Source: Deinococcales bacterium
Lineage (GTDB): Bacteria > Deinococcota > Deinococci > Deinococcales > JAAFIG01
DNA: 34,954 bases
Assembly: GCA_025359505.1 (NCBI GenBank)
Contig: JANYHH010000018.1
Coordinates: 1 to 34,954 of the forward strand
Direction of reading: 5' to 3'
Shown: positions 14,250-21,485 of the stretch, one piece after another
Layout of the letters: every line of letters starts with the position of its first letter
How positions within the stretch are numbered: the stretch's first letter is position 1
Notes under the pieces: model-generated
Seen by the model: the letters and a program-made list of their open reading frames with translations, nothing else
What the model was told of the DNA's origin: nothing
The model's database searches: none
Position numbers and translations under genes: made by a program

Positions 14250-14391
14250 TGGTGTCACACGAAACGAATCGCTGTCCACTGCGCGGGAGCGGCTCGAGGC
14301 GCTGGAGGCGAGCGAGCAGCGGGCGTAGGCGGGCGTGACGCTGCGAGCCGATCTGGTGGACGCCTTCATCACGATGCTCGAGACGCCGTAA
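14250..14391 (+). other. Possible broken small ORF
   Basis: One frame reads ARERLEALEASEQRA, then TAG at 14326-14328, then AGVTLRADLVDAFITMLETP to TAA at 14389-14391. Both halves look protein-like and helical. As in hicA the break is a TAG before GCG. No start codon is clear. It may be an antitoxin remnant, or chance. Confidence 0.25.
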
Positions 14392-14394
14392 AAT
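14365..14394 (+). promoter_or_regulatory. Promoter of the FAD oxidoreductase gene
   Basis: TTCATC (14365-14370), 18-bp spacer, TAAAAT (14389-14394), 7 nt before ATG 14402; leaderless type. Confidence 0.45.
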
Positions 14395-14401
14395 ACAACT
14401 C

Positions 14402-15568
14402 ATGCAGCCAGAGTTCGTCATCGTCGGCGCGGGCATCATCGGCTCGAGCATCGCGTATCACTTGGCTAAGCGGGGCGCGAAAAACATTTTGGTGCTCGAG
14501 CGCGACGCGGCTTCAGACCCTCGCGCCACCGCGCCAGACCTGAATGTGCGGGCGAGTTACGCGAGGGCGACCGGCGGCTTTCGCGTGCAGTACGGTACGC
14601 TCGTCAACGTGCGGCTGTCGATGATGGCTCGGTCAGAGCTACTCGAGTTTGAGAGCCTAACTGGGATGGACGCGGGCTACGAGCCGTGTGGGTATCTGTT
14701 TCTGGCGCAGGACGCCACACAACTCGAGCAATTGCAGCAAGCATTGGCGGTGCAGCGCAGCGCGGGTCTCGAGGTGTCCAGCATCGTCACGCCGCAGGAG
14801 ATTCACGCGCTCAATCCTTACCTATCGCTCGAGGGAATCGCGGGCGGTTCGTACTGCCCGTGGGACGGGTTCGTGCGCCCGCTCGCCATGCGGCGCGGCT
14901 ATCAGCAGGCGGCTGAAGCACTGGGGGTACAGTTCAAATTCGGCTGCGATGTGACCCTCGAGCGCAGCGCGAACGGCGTACAGGTCGCGTGTGACGGCTC
15001 GAGGTTATCATCTAACGCGGTCCTCAACGCCGCTGGCGCATGGGCGGCTGAACTGATGCGCGGCGCGAAGCTCGAGCTGCCTGTCACGCCCGTCAAGCGC
15101 CAGATCGCTGCGACCGTACCAACGCAGGTTTTACCCAGCGACATGCCAATGAGCATTTTTGCTGGCGACGGCTTTCACCTGCGCGTGCGTGACGGGCGCG
15201 TGCTGCTGTTGATGCCGTTCGACTTCGCGGCGCAAAACCTGACCTACGATCCCGCGTGGCTGCCAGCGTTGCTGTCCCGCACCCACGCTCGAGTCCCCGC
15301 TTTGCGCGACGTGCCGATCGAGACGGGCTGGGCGGGACTGTACGAGGTCTCCCCCGATGGTCACGCGCTGCTGGGCGCACACTGGGACGCGCCGAACCTG
15401 TTCCTCGCCAACGGCTCGAGCGGTCACGGTGTGATGCACAGCCCCGCGCTTGGGAAGTTGCTGTCTGAGATTGTGCTGGATGGTCGCGCTCATAGCCTGG
15501 ATGTCCATAGCCTGCGCCCGGAGCGCTTTCTCGAGGGGCAACCGATTGTCGGCAACAGCTTGTTGTAA
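14402..15568 (+). CDS. FAD-dependent oxidoreductase, DAO/sarcosine oxidase-like
   Basis: The 388-residue product begins FVIVGAGIIGSSIAYHLAKRGAKNILVLERD, a dinucleotide-binding GxGxxG (residues 9-14) with the acidic end of strand 2 for FAD ribose binding. AAGAWAAELMRGAKLELPVTPVKRQ and GWAGLYEVSPDGHALLGAHWDAPNLFLANGSSGHGVMHSPALGKLL are typical of the D-amino-acid oxidase/glycine oxidase/sarcosine oxidase beta group. It would oxidise an amine or amino acid such as sarcosine, dimethylglycine or proline-like substrates; the exact one is not readable. It is a lone gene. Confidence 0.85.
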   Translation: MQPEFVIVGAGIIGSSIAYHLAKRGAKNILVLERDAASDPRATAPDLNVRASYARATGGFRVQYGTLVNVRLSMMARSELLEFESLTGMDAGYEPCGYLFLAQDATQLEQLQQALAVQRSAGLEVSSIVTPQEIHALNPYLSLEGIAGGSYCPWDGFVRPLAMRRGYQQAAEALGVQFKFGCDVTLERSANGVQVACDGSRLSSNAVLNAAGAWAAELMRGAKLELPVTPVKRQIAATVPTQVLPSDMPMSIFAGDGFHLRVRDGRVLLLMPFDFAAQNLTYDPAWLPALLSRTHARVPALRDVPIETGWAGLYEVSPDGHALLGAHWDAPNLFLANGSSGHGVMHSPALGKLLSEIVLDGRAHSLDVHSLRPERFLEGQPIVGNSLL

Positions 15569-15599
15569 TCGGCTCGAGTCGCCTGCGCTGACCTCGAGT

Positions 15600-15646
15600 T
15601 TGCATTGCCGGGTCAAATCAGCTACATTAAACCGACCAATCGGTTT
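15600..15646 (+). promoter_or_regulatory. TetR gene promoter and operator
   Basis: TTGCAT (15600-15605), 17-bp spacer, TACATT (15623-15628). Right after the -10 box lies the inverted repeat AAACCGA-CCAA-TCGGTTT (15629-15646), covering the expected start of transcription. This is where an autorepressing TetR protein would bind. Confidence 0.7.
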
Positions 15647-15649
15647 TTT

Positions 15650-16252
15650 ATGACCAAAGGCGAGCAAACCAAAGACCATATCCTCGAGCGCTCGGCAGCG
15701 CTGTTCAACCGTTTTGGCTACAACGCCACGTCGTTTGGCGACATCATGGCGGACACAGGCTTGGAAAAAGGCGGGATTTACAACCACTTCGCCAGCAAAG
15801 AAGCCCTGATGCTCGAGGCATTCGAGTACGCGGTCGAGCGGTTGAATGGGCGCTACAGCGCCGCGCTCGAGGGGGAGCGCGATGCCGTGGGACGTTTGAA
15901 TGCGGTTCTGGCGGTGTTCGAGGCGACGATCACCGACCCGCCGATACGTGGCGGTTGCCCACTGCTGAACGCCGCGACTGAATCCGATGACGCGCTGCCT
16001 ACGCTGCGAAGCCGCGTGCGGCGGGCGATCAACGGCTGGTTGACGACCATCGTCGGCATTGTCGAGCGCGGGCAACTCGAAGGACAACTCAAGCGCGATG
16101 TGGACGCAAGCAGCACCGCTAGCGTGATCTTTTCGGCGCTCGAGGGTGCGGTGATGCTGTCGCGCTTGTACCGCGATCCAGCTCATATTCGCAGCGTCGT
16201 GGCATTCTTAAAAACGTACCTGCAAAGCCTTAAACAAACCGCACAGTCTTAA
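15650..16252 (+). CDS. TetR-family regulator
   Basis: A 200-residue repressor. The N-terminal helix-turn-helix reads RSAALFNRFGYNATSFGDIMADTGLEKGGIYNHFASKEALMLEAFEYAV, the standard TetR signature. The C-terminal part contains RGGCPLLNAATESDD, found in the TetR_C group (YcdC/AcrR-like, PF16925 type) that senses organic compounds. ATG 15650 directly follows its operator. It heads the unit with two thioesterases and a HAD phosphatase, so its effector may be an acyl or aromatic compound; this is inference. Confidence 0.88.
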   Translation: MTKGEQTKDHILERSAALFNRFGYNATSFGDIMADTGLEKGGIYNHFASKEALMLEAFEYAVERLNGRYSAALEGERDAVGRLNAVLAVFEATITDPPIRGGCPLLNAATESDDALPTLRSRVRRAINGWLTTIVGIVERGQLEGQLKRDVDASSTASVIFSALEGAVMLSRLYRDPAHIRSVVAFLKTYLQSLKQTAQS

Positions 16253-16265
16253 AAGGAGTTTAACC

Positions 16266-16676
16266 ATGAGCAGCTTGCAAGCGCCGCCCGAGTTCCAAAC
16301 CGAGACCCTGATTCGAACGCTGGGCATCCAAGTGCTCGAGGCGAGCAAAGAGCGGGTGGTGGCCACGATGCCCGTGACGCCCAAGGTTCACCAGCCGTTC
16401 GGCTTGCTGCACGGTGGCGCGTCGGTTGCACTGGCTGAAACAGTGGCGAGTTTAGGTGCTTACTTCTGGGTCAAAGACGACGGCATGACGGCCGTCGGCT
16501 TGGAAATCAACGCCAATCACCTGCGCGGCAAGCGCGATGGGATCGTCACCGCCACCGCGCTACCGCTGCATTGCGGGCGCAGCACCCACGTCTGGGAAGT
16601 CAAGATCACCGAAGAAAGCAACCGCTTGGTCTGTATTTCTAGATGCACCCTCGCCATTGTCCCGAATCAGCGTTGA
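16266..16676 (+). CDS. Hotdog-fold acyl-CoA thioesterase (PaaI-like)
   Basis: The 136-residue product has the PaaI/YbgC-like hotdog signature MPVTPKVHQPFGLLHGGASVALAETVASLGAYF; HGGA marks the start of the central helix and the following Glu/Thr are catalytic in the 4HBT family. It probably hydrolyses an aryl- or acyl-CoA in the cytoplasm. AAGGAG lies 7 nt upstream of ATG 16266, 13 bp after the TetR stop, so the two are cotranscribed. Confidence 0.85.
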   Translation: MSSLQAPPEFQTETLIRTLGIQVLEASKERVVATMPVTPKVHQPFGLLHGGASVALAETVASLGAYFWVKDDGMTAVGLEINANHLRGKRDGIVTATALPLHCGRSTHVWEVKITEESNRLVCISRCTLAIVPNQR

Positions 16677-16681
16677 CGACG

Positions 16682-17149
16682 ATGCCCGAATCTTGGTCTA
16701 CGCGGCTCGAGCGGATTGGATTTAACTTTTTTCCGGCGGTGTTTGGGACGGGCGCGACCGTCACGTACATCGCCTCTGATTACCGCGAGGTCAGGGTGCG
16801 ATTGCCGCTCTCGTGGCGCACCCGAAATTACGTGGGCACGATCTTCGGCGGCAGCATGTACGCCGCCACCGACCCGATTTACGTGGTCATGCTCTACAAG
16901 TTGCTCGGATCCAAGTACATCATTTGGGATAAAGCTGCTGCGATTCGCTTCAGAAGACCGGGACGCGCAACGCTGTACGCAAAGTTCGTCGTGGACGCAT
17001 CCGAAACCCAAATGATTGAGCACATCCTTGAGACTCGTCCATCCATAGATCGCGTTTACCAAATTGAACTCATCGACGCGGAGGGCGTTGTTCACGCCAG
17101 CATCGAAAAGACGGTTTACGTGGGACGCAAGAACGGGAGCGCCGCGTGA
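16682..17149 (+). CDS. DUF4442 hotdog-fold protein
   Basis: A 155-residue protein with the DUF4442 pattern: FNFFPAVFGTGATVTYIASDYREVRVRLPLSWRTRNYVGTIFGGSMYAATDPIYVVMLYKLLG. The GTIFGGSMYAATD segment is the hotdog central helix; DUF4442 members are putative thioesterases. A TTG at 16673 overlapping the previous stop is an alternative start. It forms a pair with the PaaI-like gene and is coupled through GTGA to the HAD gene. It lacks CTCGAG across its body. Confidence 0.8.
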   Translation: MPESWSTRLERIGFNFFPAVFGTGATVTYIASDYREVRVRLPLSWRTRNYVGTIFGGSMYAATDPIYVVMLYKLLGSKYIIWDKAAAIRFRRPGRATLYAKFVVDASETQMIEHILETRPSIDRVYQIELIDAEGVVHASIEKTVYVGRKNGSAA

Positions 17150-17793
17150 TCGTCGCCTCCGATTTGGAAGGCACACTGACACATGGTGAAACATGGCGCG
17201 GCATCAGGGCGTATCTACAGGCGCATGGGCGCAAGCGCGACTACGACGCCTTCATGCGCCGTCACCTGCTGGATTACCTCGGCGCGAAAATCGGTGTGAT
17301 CCCCAAGCGCAGCTTCCAAAACCGCTGGATCAGCGACCTGCCACAACTCTTCACAGGCGCGACGCTCGAGCAGTTCCGCGAGGTGGCCGCGTGGGTCGCC
17401 GAGCGCGAGTTGCTGCCCAAATTGCGCCACGCGCCACTGGCGGAACTCGAGGCGGCGAAGGTGAGCGGAGCGCGGGTGATGCTCGTTTCTGGCACGTACC
17501 AGCCGATCTTAGAGGCCTTCGCTGATCGCTTTGGATTTGAAGCCATCGGCACGCCGCTCGAGCTGGAGGGCGACCGCCTGACCGGGCGTTTGGCAGGCTC
17601 GGTCAATGTCGGAGCAATCAAATGCTCAAATCTGCAAGCTCAGCTCGGTCAGCTTTCGCTCACTCGAGCTTACGGGGACACGCTGCCCGACGTACCGATG
17701 CTCGAGGGAGCGATTGAAGCCGTCGTCGTCACCGGCAATGACCCAGCGCTCGAGCGATTGGCGCGACAGCGCGGGTGGCGCACGCTCGAGTGA
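17146..17793 (+). CDS. HAD-IB family phosphatase (SerB-like)
   Basis: The 215-residue product begins MIVASDLEGTLTHGETW: HAD motif I with D6-L-E8, the DxE variant also seen in ThrH. Motif II is MLVSGTY, the K of motif III lies near VGAIKCSN, and motif IV is AYGDTLPDVPML. The cap region is helical (DAFMRRHLLDYLG). It would dephosphorylate a small phosphomonoester; substrate unknown. GTG 17146 overlaps the previous stop by four bases (GTGA), tying it to the two hotdog genes. Confidence 0.82.
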   Translation: MIVASDLEGTLTHGETWRGIRAYLQAHGRKRDYDAFMRRHLLDYLGAKIGVIPKRSFQNRWISDLPQLFTGATLEQFREVAAWVAERELLPKLRHAPLAELEAAKVSGARVMLVSGTYQPILEAFADRFGFEAIGTPLELEGDRLTGRLAGSVNVGAIKCSNLQAQLGQLSLTRAYGDTLPDVPMLEGAIEAVVVTGNDPALERLARQRGWRTLE

Positions 17794-17815
17794 GTATTTG
17801 CTAGATTGGGCGGTG

Positions 17816-18214
17816 ATGACCACCACTGAACTGATCGAGGCGTACTACGCGCACTTCAATCGCGGCGACTGGGACGCGATGCTCGAGTTGCTGTCTGAGG
17901 ATGTCGCGCACGATGTCAACGAATCAGAGCGCGAAATCGGCAAGGTTGCCTTCAAAACCTTTTTCGAGCGCATGAACCGCAGTTACGCGGAACACATCTC
18001 GGATGTCAGCGTCACCGTGAACGCGACTGGCTCGAGATCAGCCGCCGAGTACATCGTCAGCGGCACGTATCGGCAGACCGACGCTGGACTGCCAGAAGCG
18101 AGGGGGCAACGTTACAAAATCGCTGGCGGCGCGTTTTTTGAGGTCACAAACGGCAAAATCAGTCGCGTGACGAATTACTACAATTTGCAACTGTGGTTGC
18201 AGCAAATCAAGTGA
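17816..18214 (+). CDS. SnoaL-like (NTF2-fold) protein
   Basis: A 132-residue protein with the SnoaL/ketosteroid-isomerase-like layout: LIEAYYAHFNRGDWDAMLELLSEDVAHDVNESEREIGKVAFKTFFERMNRSYAEHISDVSVTV and a closing GKISRVTNYYNLQLWLQQ. Members bind small hydrophobic ligands or act as isomerases or hydratases. ATG 17816 follows TAGATT (17802-17807) by 8 nt with no ribosome binding site. It is coupled through a GTGA overlap to the GNAT gene downstream. Confidence 0.8.
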   Translation: MTTTELIEAYYAHFNRGDWDAMLELLSEDVAHDVNESEREIGKVAFKTFFERMNRSYAEHISDVSVTVNATGSRSAAEYIVSGTYRQTDAGLPEARGQRYKIAGGAFFEVTNGKISRVTNYYNLQLWLQQIK

Positions 18215-18807
18215 CCCTGACCGTCACCGCACTGACTGGCGCGGCTATTGCAAACGCGATTCCCGCGCTGGCTGAATTGCGAATCGCGGTCTTCAGAGAA
18301 TTTCCGTACATGTACGACGGCTCGCTTCAGTACGAAGCGGCGTACCTGCAAACGTACATGGAGTGCGCCAATAGCCTGATCGTGACCGTGCAGGACGGCG
18401 CAGAGATCGTCGGAGCCTCGAGCGCGTTGCCGCTGGCGTTTGAGACACCCGAGTTGCGCCAACCGTTTGAGGCGCGGGGCTGGGACGTGAGGCACGTGTT
18501 TTACCTCGCTGAGAGCGTGCTGCTGCCCGCTTACCGAGGGCGCGGGCTGGGACACCGCTTTTTTGAAGAGCGCGAAGCTCACGCTCGTCGCTTGAGCGGT
18601 TTCACCCACAGCGCCTTCTGCGCCGTCAAACGCGCTGACGATCACCCCGCAAAGGCAGGCGGCCCGCGCTCGCTCGAGATGTTCTGGCGTGGTCGCGGTT
18701 ACGCGCCCGACAACGCGCTGACCGCGACGCTGCACTGGCAAGAAATCGGGCAGATCACGCAAACCCCGCACGAGATGGGCTTCTGGGTCAAAGCCCTCGA
18801 GCCGTAA
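18211..18807 (+). CDS. GNAT-family N-acetyltransferase
   Basis: The 198-residue product contains the acetyl-CoA pyrophosphate-binding loop YRGRGLGHRFFEEREAHARRL preceded by the strand YLAESVLLP, the core of the GNAT fold. The N-terminal region LRIAVFREFPYMYDGSLQYEAAYLQTY is a typical substrate-side motif of a subgroup of GNATs. The acceptor is unknown. GTG 18211 overlaps the stop of the SnoaL-like gene (GTGA), so the two are translated together. Confidence 0.85.
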   Translation: MTLTVTALTGAAIANAIPALAELRIAVFREFPYMYDGSLQYEAAYLQTYMECANSLIVTVQDGAEIVGASSALPLAFETPELRQPFEARGWDVRHVFYLAESVLLPAYRGRGLGHRFFEEREAHARRLSGFTHSAFCAVKRADDHPAKAGGPRSLEMFWRGRGYAPDNALTATLHWQEIGQITQTPHEMGFWVKALEP

Positions 18808-18832
18808 ACGGTGGCTCGAGCGAAAACGAGCA

Positions 18833-18857
18833 GGCGCGGCACGCTGCGCCCCTACGA
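18833..18857 (+). repeat. Hairpin repeat, CTACG family, copy 4
   Basis: GGCGC (18833-18837) pairs with GCGCC (18846-18850), followed by CCTACGAATA. It is imperfect but keeps the CTACG tag. It lies 25 bp after the GNAT gene. Confidence 0.5.
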
Positions 18858-18880
18858 ATACCGAAGAGTGACCGCTGCGT

Positions 18881-19014
18881 TACTTCTCGAGTTCCGCTGC
18901 TCTACTTCTCGAGTTCCGCTGCTCTACTTCTCGAGTTCCGCTGCTCTACTTCTCGAGTTCCTCGCTGCTCTACTTCTCGAGTTCCGCTGCTCTACTTCTC
19001 GAGTTCCTCGCTGC
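18881..19014. repeat. 22-bp tandem repeat array, six units, each with CTCGAG
   Basis: The unit TACTTCTCGAGTTCCGCTGC plus TC repeats at 18881, 18903, 18925, 18947 (24 bp, with an added TC), 18971 and 18993 (partial, also with TC). Units are almost identical, implying recent expansion. Twenty-two is not a multiple of three, so it is not a coding repeat. Its left side is intergenic and its right end includes the last codons of the minus-strand gene at 18992-19273. Confidence 0.9.
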
Positions 19015-19273
19015 ACAACGCATCCGGCCAGTTGAGGCAAACCTCTTTCCAGCAGACCTGCACGAGTTCGCGCTGGTCGGTCTTCGCAGCCGGCCGATCC
19101 ACCCATGGTTGCCCAAGGGGATCAACGAACAGCAACTCGTCGTCACCGCTGACGGAACGCAGTTGCAGCGACTCGAGCATCGCGTCACGTTCACGACCCA
19201 AGAGCACGGTGGTGGGTTTAATCTGGGTCGTTGCGGCGACTGGGCCGAGCGGGTGGGTGCTGAGTGAGGCCAT
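18992..19273 (-). CDS. Hypothetical protein, 93 aa
   Basis: ATG 19273 starts MASLSTHPLGPVAATTQIKPTTVLLGRERDAMLESLQLRSVSGDDELLFVDPLGQPWVDRPAAKTDQREL. It is soluble and unrecognised. The reading frame runs into the tandem repeat array and stops at the first repeat it meets, so its tail EELEK is repeat-derived and the gene may be truncated at its 3' end. A promoter-like TTGCCA/TATATT precedes it. Confidence 0.4.
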   Translation of the reverse strand: MASLSTHPLGPVAATTQIKPTTVLLGRERDAMLESLQLRSVSGDDELLFVDPLGQPWVDRPAAKTDQRELVQVCWKEVCLNWPDALCSEELEK

Positions 19274-19286
19274 AAATCTAAGCGAG

Positions 19287-19313
19287 AATATACACCTTTG
19301 ATCGCTTTGGCAA
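19287..19313 (-). promoter_or_regulatory. Putative promoter of the 93-aa gene
   Basis: On the minus strand TTGCCA (19308-19313), 15-bp spacer, TATATT (19287-19292). The spacer is short; shifting to ATTGCC gives 16. Confidence 0.35.
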
Positions 19314-19509
19314 TAATCATTTAGAACACATCGCTGGCATAACACCGCTCAATCTTAAGTCTGCGTTCATTCTAGGCTCGAGAACTGCTTCTTTCCTTTA
19401 TGGAAGCTTCATTTCTAAAGGCAGCGAGGGGCTGGGTTCATTCGAGCCGAGTCGCGCGGTTCTAATCTGACGTCGTTCCCCTTTAAGAATCTGGGGTAAA
19501 GGAGCATTT

Positions 19510-20493
19510 ATGAAACGCAACGGAATTTTAGCCTTAGCCTTCACGACCCTCGCCGTCTCCTCGAGCGCCTTCGCGCAGAGCAATCCTCGAGTCACGCCGC
19601 AAGCCGTGATCGTCAACCCCGTGCAGACCGCGCTTCAGGTCAACGTTAGTGTGGATAGGGCGGGCGACAACCCGATTTACAACATCGGCGAGAAAATTGG
19701 CATCACCGTCTCCGTCAACCAAGACGCTTACGTTTACGTCTTCAGCATTCACGCCGACGGCGTGATCGATTTGATCCTGCCGAACAAGCTCTCGGGCGGC
19801 AACGAGTTCCTGCGCGGCGGTGAAACCCGCCGCTTCCCGCCGCAAGGCGCGAGCTATGAGCTGAGCATTGACGGCCCGGCGGGTCAGGACAAGCTCTTGG
19901 CGGTCGCCAGCAAGCGCCAACTGAACCTCAACGAACTGACAAGCTTCAAGAGCAACCAGCCGTTCGCTCAAGTCACCACCCAAGGTCAAGAAGGCTTAGC
20001 TCGAGCGCTGGCGGTCGTCGTCACGCCCGTTCCCGCGCAGGATTGGACGACCGATTACGCGCAGTTGCAAGTGCGCGGTACGGTGATCGCCGCCAACCCG
20101 CCTGTAAACTACCAACCAGCTCCACAGCCGCAAAACCCGCCAGTCTCGAGCGGTAACACCACGGGCGGCATCAGCATCAATATCAACATCACCGTCGCCA
20201 GCGGCGGGATCGTCGACAGCCGTTACAACCTGACCCTGCTGCCCGTGATGACCTTCGTGCGCTACGACACCCGCGATGACAACACCGTCAGCTTCACTTA
20301 TTCCAGCAATGCCCCGATGACGACCGTCGCTGGTCAGTACCGCCAGCAGCTCGAGGGACGCGGGTTTCGCGCCAAGAAGCAGCGCGTCAGCGACAACAGC
20401 GTCAGCATTGAGTTTCAGAACCGCAATCAGAAACTGGACTTTCTGATCGTGCGCGTCGGCGCGGCGTTTCGCTTGACCCTCGAGTCACGCTAA
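19510..20493 (+). CDS. Secreted DUF4384 protein
   Basis: The 327-residue product has a Sec signal peptide MKRNGILALAFTTLAVSSSAFAQ, probably cleaved after AFA. The next domain (VSVDRAGDNPIYNIGEKIGITVSVNQDAYVYVFSIHADGVIDLILPNKLSGGNEFLRGGETRRFP) matches DUF4384, an immunoglobulin-like domain of exported proteins. A proline-rich linker (YQPAPQPQNPPVSS) leads to a second C-terminal domain of unknown type, ending in FLIVRVGAAFRLTLESR. AAAGGAG lies 6 nt upstream of the ATG, making this one of the best-leadered genes here, and a strong terminator follows, suggesting high expression. Confidence 0.83.
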   Translation: MKRNGILALAFTTLAVSSSAFAQSNPRVTPQAVIVNPVQTALQVNVSVDRAGDNPIYNIGEKIGITVSVNQDAYVYVFSIHADGVIDLILPNKLSGGNEFLRGGETRRFPPQGASYELSIDGPAGQDKLLAVASKRQLNLNELTSFKSNQPFAQVTTQGQEGLARALAVVVTPVPAQDWTTDYAQLQVRGTVIAANPPVNYQPAPQPQNPPVSSGNTTGGISININITVASGGIVDSRYNLTLLPVMTFVRYDTRDDNTVSFTYSSNAPMTTVAGQYRQQLEGRGFRAKKQRVSDNSVSIEFQNRNQKLDFLIVRVGAAFRLTLESR

Positions 20494-20508
20494 ACGATTC
20501 ACGCTCGA

Positions 20509-20541
20509 AAGGGCGCAGTCTGAACGACTGCGCCCTTTTTT
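20509..20541 (+). terminator. Rho-independent terminator
   Basis: Perfect 12-bp stem AAGGGCGCAGTC (20509-20520), loop TGAAC, GACTGCGCCCTT (20526-20537), then T residues. It ends the DUF4384 transcript. Confidence 0.93.
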
Positions 20542-20572
20542 ATGTCTCGAGAATCGCGCCATAATGGACGCG

Positions 20573-21448
20573 ATGAAAATTGCGTTTATTGGCTTGGGTT
20601 TGATGGGCTACCCGATGGCTGGACATCTCGCGCGTACCCTCGAGACTCTAATCTGGAATCGCTCCGCTGAAAAAGCCGTCAGTCACGCGCAGGAGTTTGG
20701 CTCGAGGGTCGCTGGGAGCATCGCCGATGCCGCGCAATCAGACATCCTCTTCACCTGCCTACCAACCTCGAAGGAAGTCCTCGAGCTGCTACCGCACATC
20801 ATCACAGGCGCGAAGGCGGGACTGATCTGGGTCGATTGCACCAGCGGCGACCCTGCAAGCGCCCGCCAGATCGCGCTGAGTCTCGAGGCGCACGGCATCA
20901 GGTTTCTGGACGCACCCGTTTCTGGCGGCGTCAAGGGTGCGATTAATGGCAAGCTGACCGTGATGGTTGGGGGCGACGCGGACACACTCGAGACTGTGCG
21001 ACCCGCCCTCGAGACCTTCGCGGCGAAGATCGTCCATTGCGGCCCAATCGGCGCGGGCATGGCGGTCAAAGCCGCCAATCAAGCGCTGCTCGGCGTCAAC
21101 ATTCTCGCGCTGAGTGAGGTGTTGCTGGGCTTGGAGCGTCAGGGCGTCACAAGCCGCACGGCGCTCGAGGTGATTAACTCATCTTCCGGGCGCAGCAACG
21201 TGTCGCAAAATCTCTTCCCCGAGCGCGTGATCGGTCGCGCCTTCCCGAACACGTTTTCACTGAAACTCATGACCAAAGACGTGCGGATCGCCGCACAATC
21301 CTTGCGCGAGCAACAGATTCCCAGCCCCGTGACCGCGCTGACCGAGCAGTTGCTCGAGGTCGCATTGCGCGAGTTGGGCGACGTGGATCACGTGGCAGCC
21401 GCGCAACTCTTGGAGCGCTGGGCGGGTTTGGAGCTGGGCGTGGAGTAA
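20573..21448 (+). CDS. Beta-hydroxyacid dehydrogenase (3-hydroxyisobutyrate dehydrogenase family)
   Basis: The 291-residue product starts MKIAFIGLGLMGYPMAGHL with the NAD(P) motif GLGLMG (7-12). The substrate signature is FLDAPVSGGVKGAINGKLTVMVGG (residues 111-134), and the catalytic lysine is K166 in GAGMAVKAANQ. These are the marks of the HIBADH/GLYR family, which includes 3-hydroxyisobutyrate, tartronate semialdehyde and succinic semialdehyde reductases; the substrate cannot be read from motifs. ATG 20573 lies 7 nt after CATAAT (20560-20565). An upstream ATG at 20564 overlaps that -10 box, so I prefer 20573. Confidence 0.88.
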   Translation: MKIAFIGLGLMGYPMAGHLARTLETLIWNRSAEKAVSHAQEFGSRVAGSIADAAQSDILFTCLPTSKEVLELLPHIITGAKAGLIWVDCTSGDPASARQIALSLEAHGIRFLDAPVSGGVKGAINGKLTVMVGGDADTLETVRPALETFAAKIVHCGPIGAGMAVKAANQALLGVNILALSEVLLGLERQGVTSRTALEVINSSSGRSNVSQNLFPERVIGRAFPNTFSLKLMTKDVRIAAQSLREQQIPSPVTALTEQLLEVALRELGDVDHVAAAQLLERWAGLELGVE

Positions 21449-21453
21449 GAGTT

Positions 21454-21485
21454 CGTAGCGTCAGGATCAGCGCCTGACGATCACC
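21454..21485 (-). repeat. Hairpin repeat, CTACG family, copy 5
   Basis: CGTAG, stem CGTCAGG (21459-21465), loop ATCAGCG, stem CCTGACG (21473-21479), then ATCACC. It has the same frame as copy 2 (GTAG-stem-loop-stem-TCACC) with an unrelated stem. It sits between convergent genes and covers the last codons of the GH13 gene, so it may be a shared terminator. Confidence 0.45.

Noticed and set aside
18881..19014. CRISPR-like array
   Set aside because: Units follow each other directly with no spacers, so it is a plain tandem repeat; no cas genes are present.
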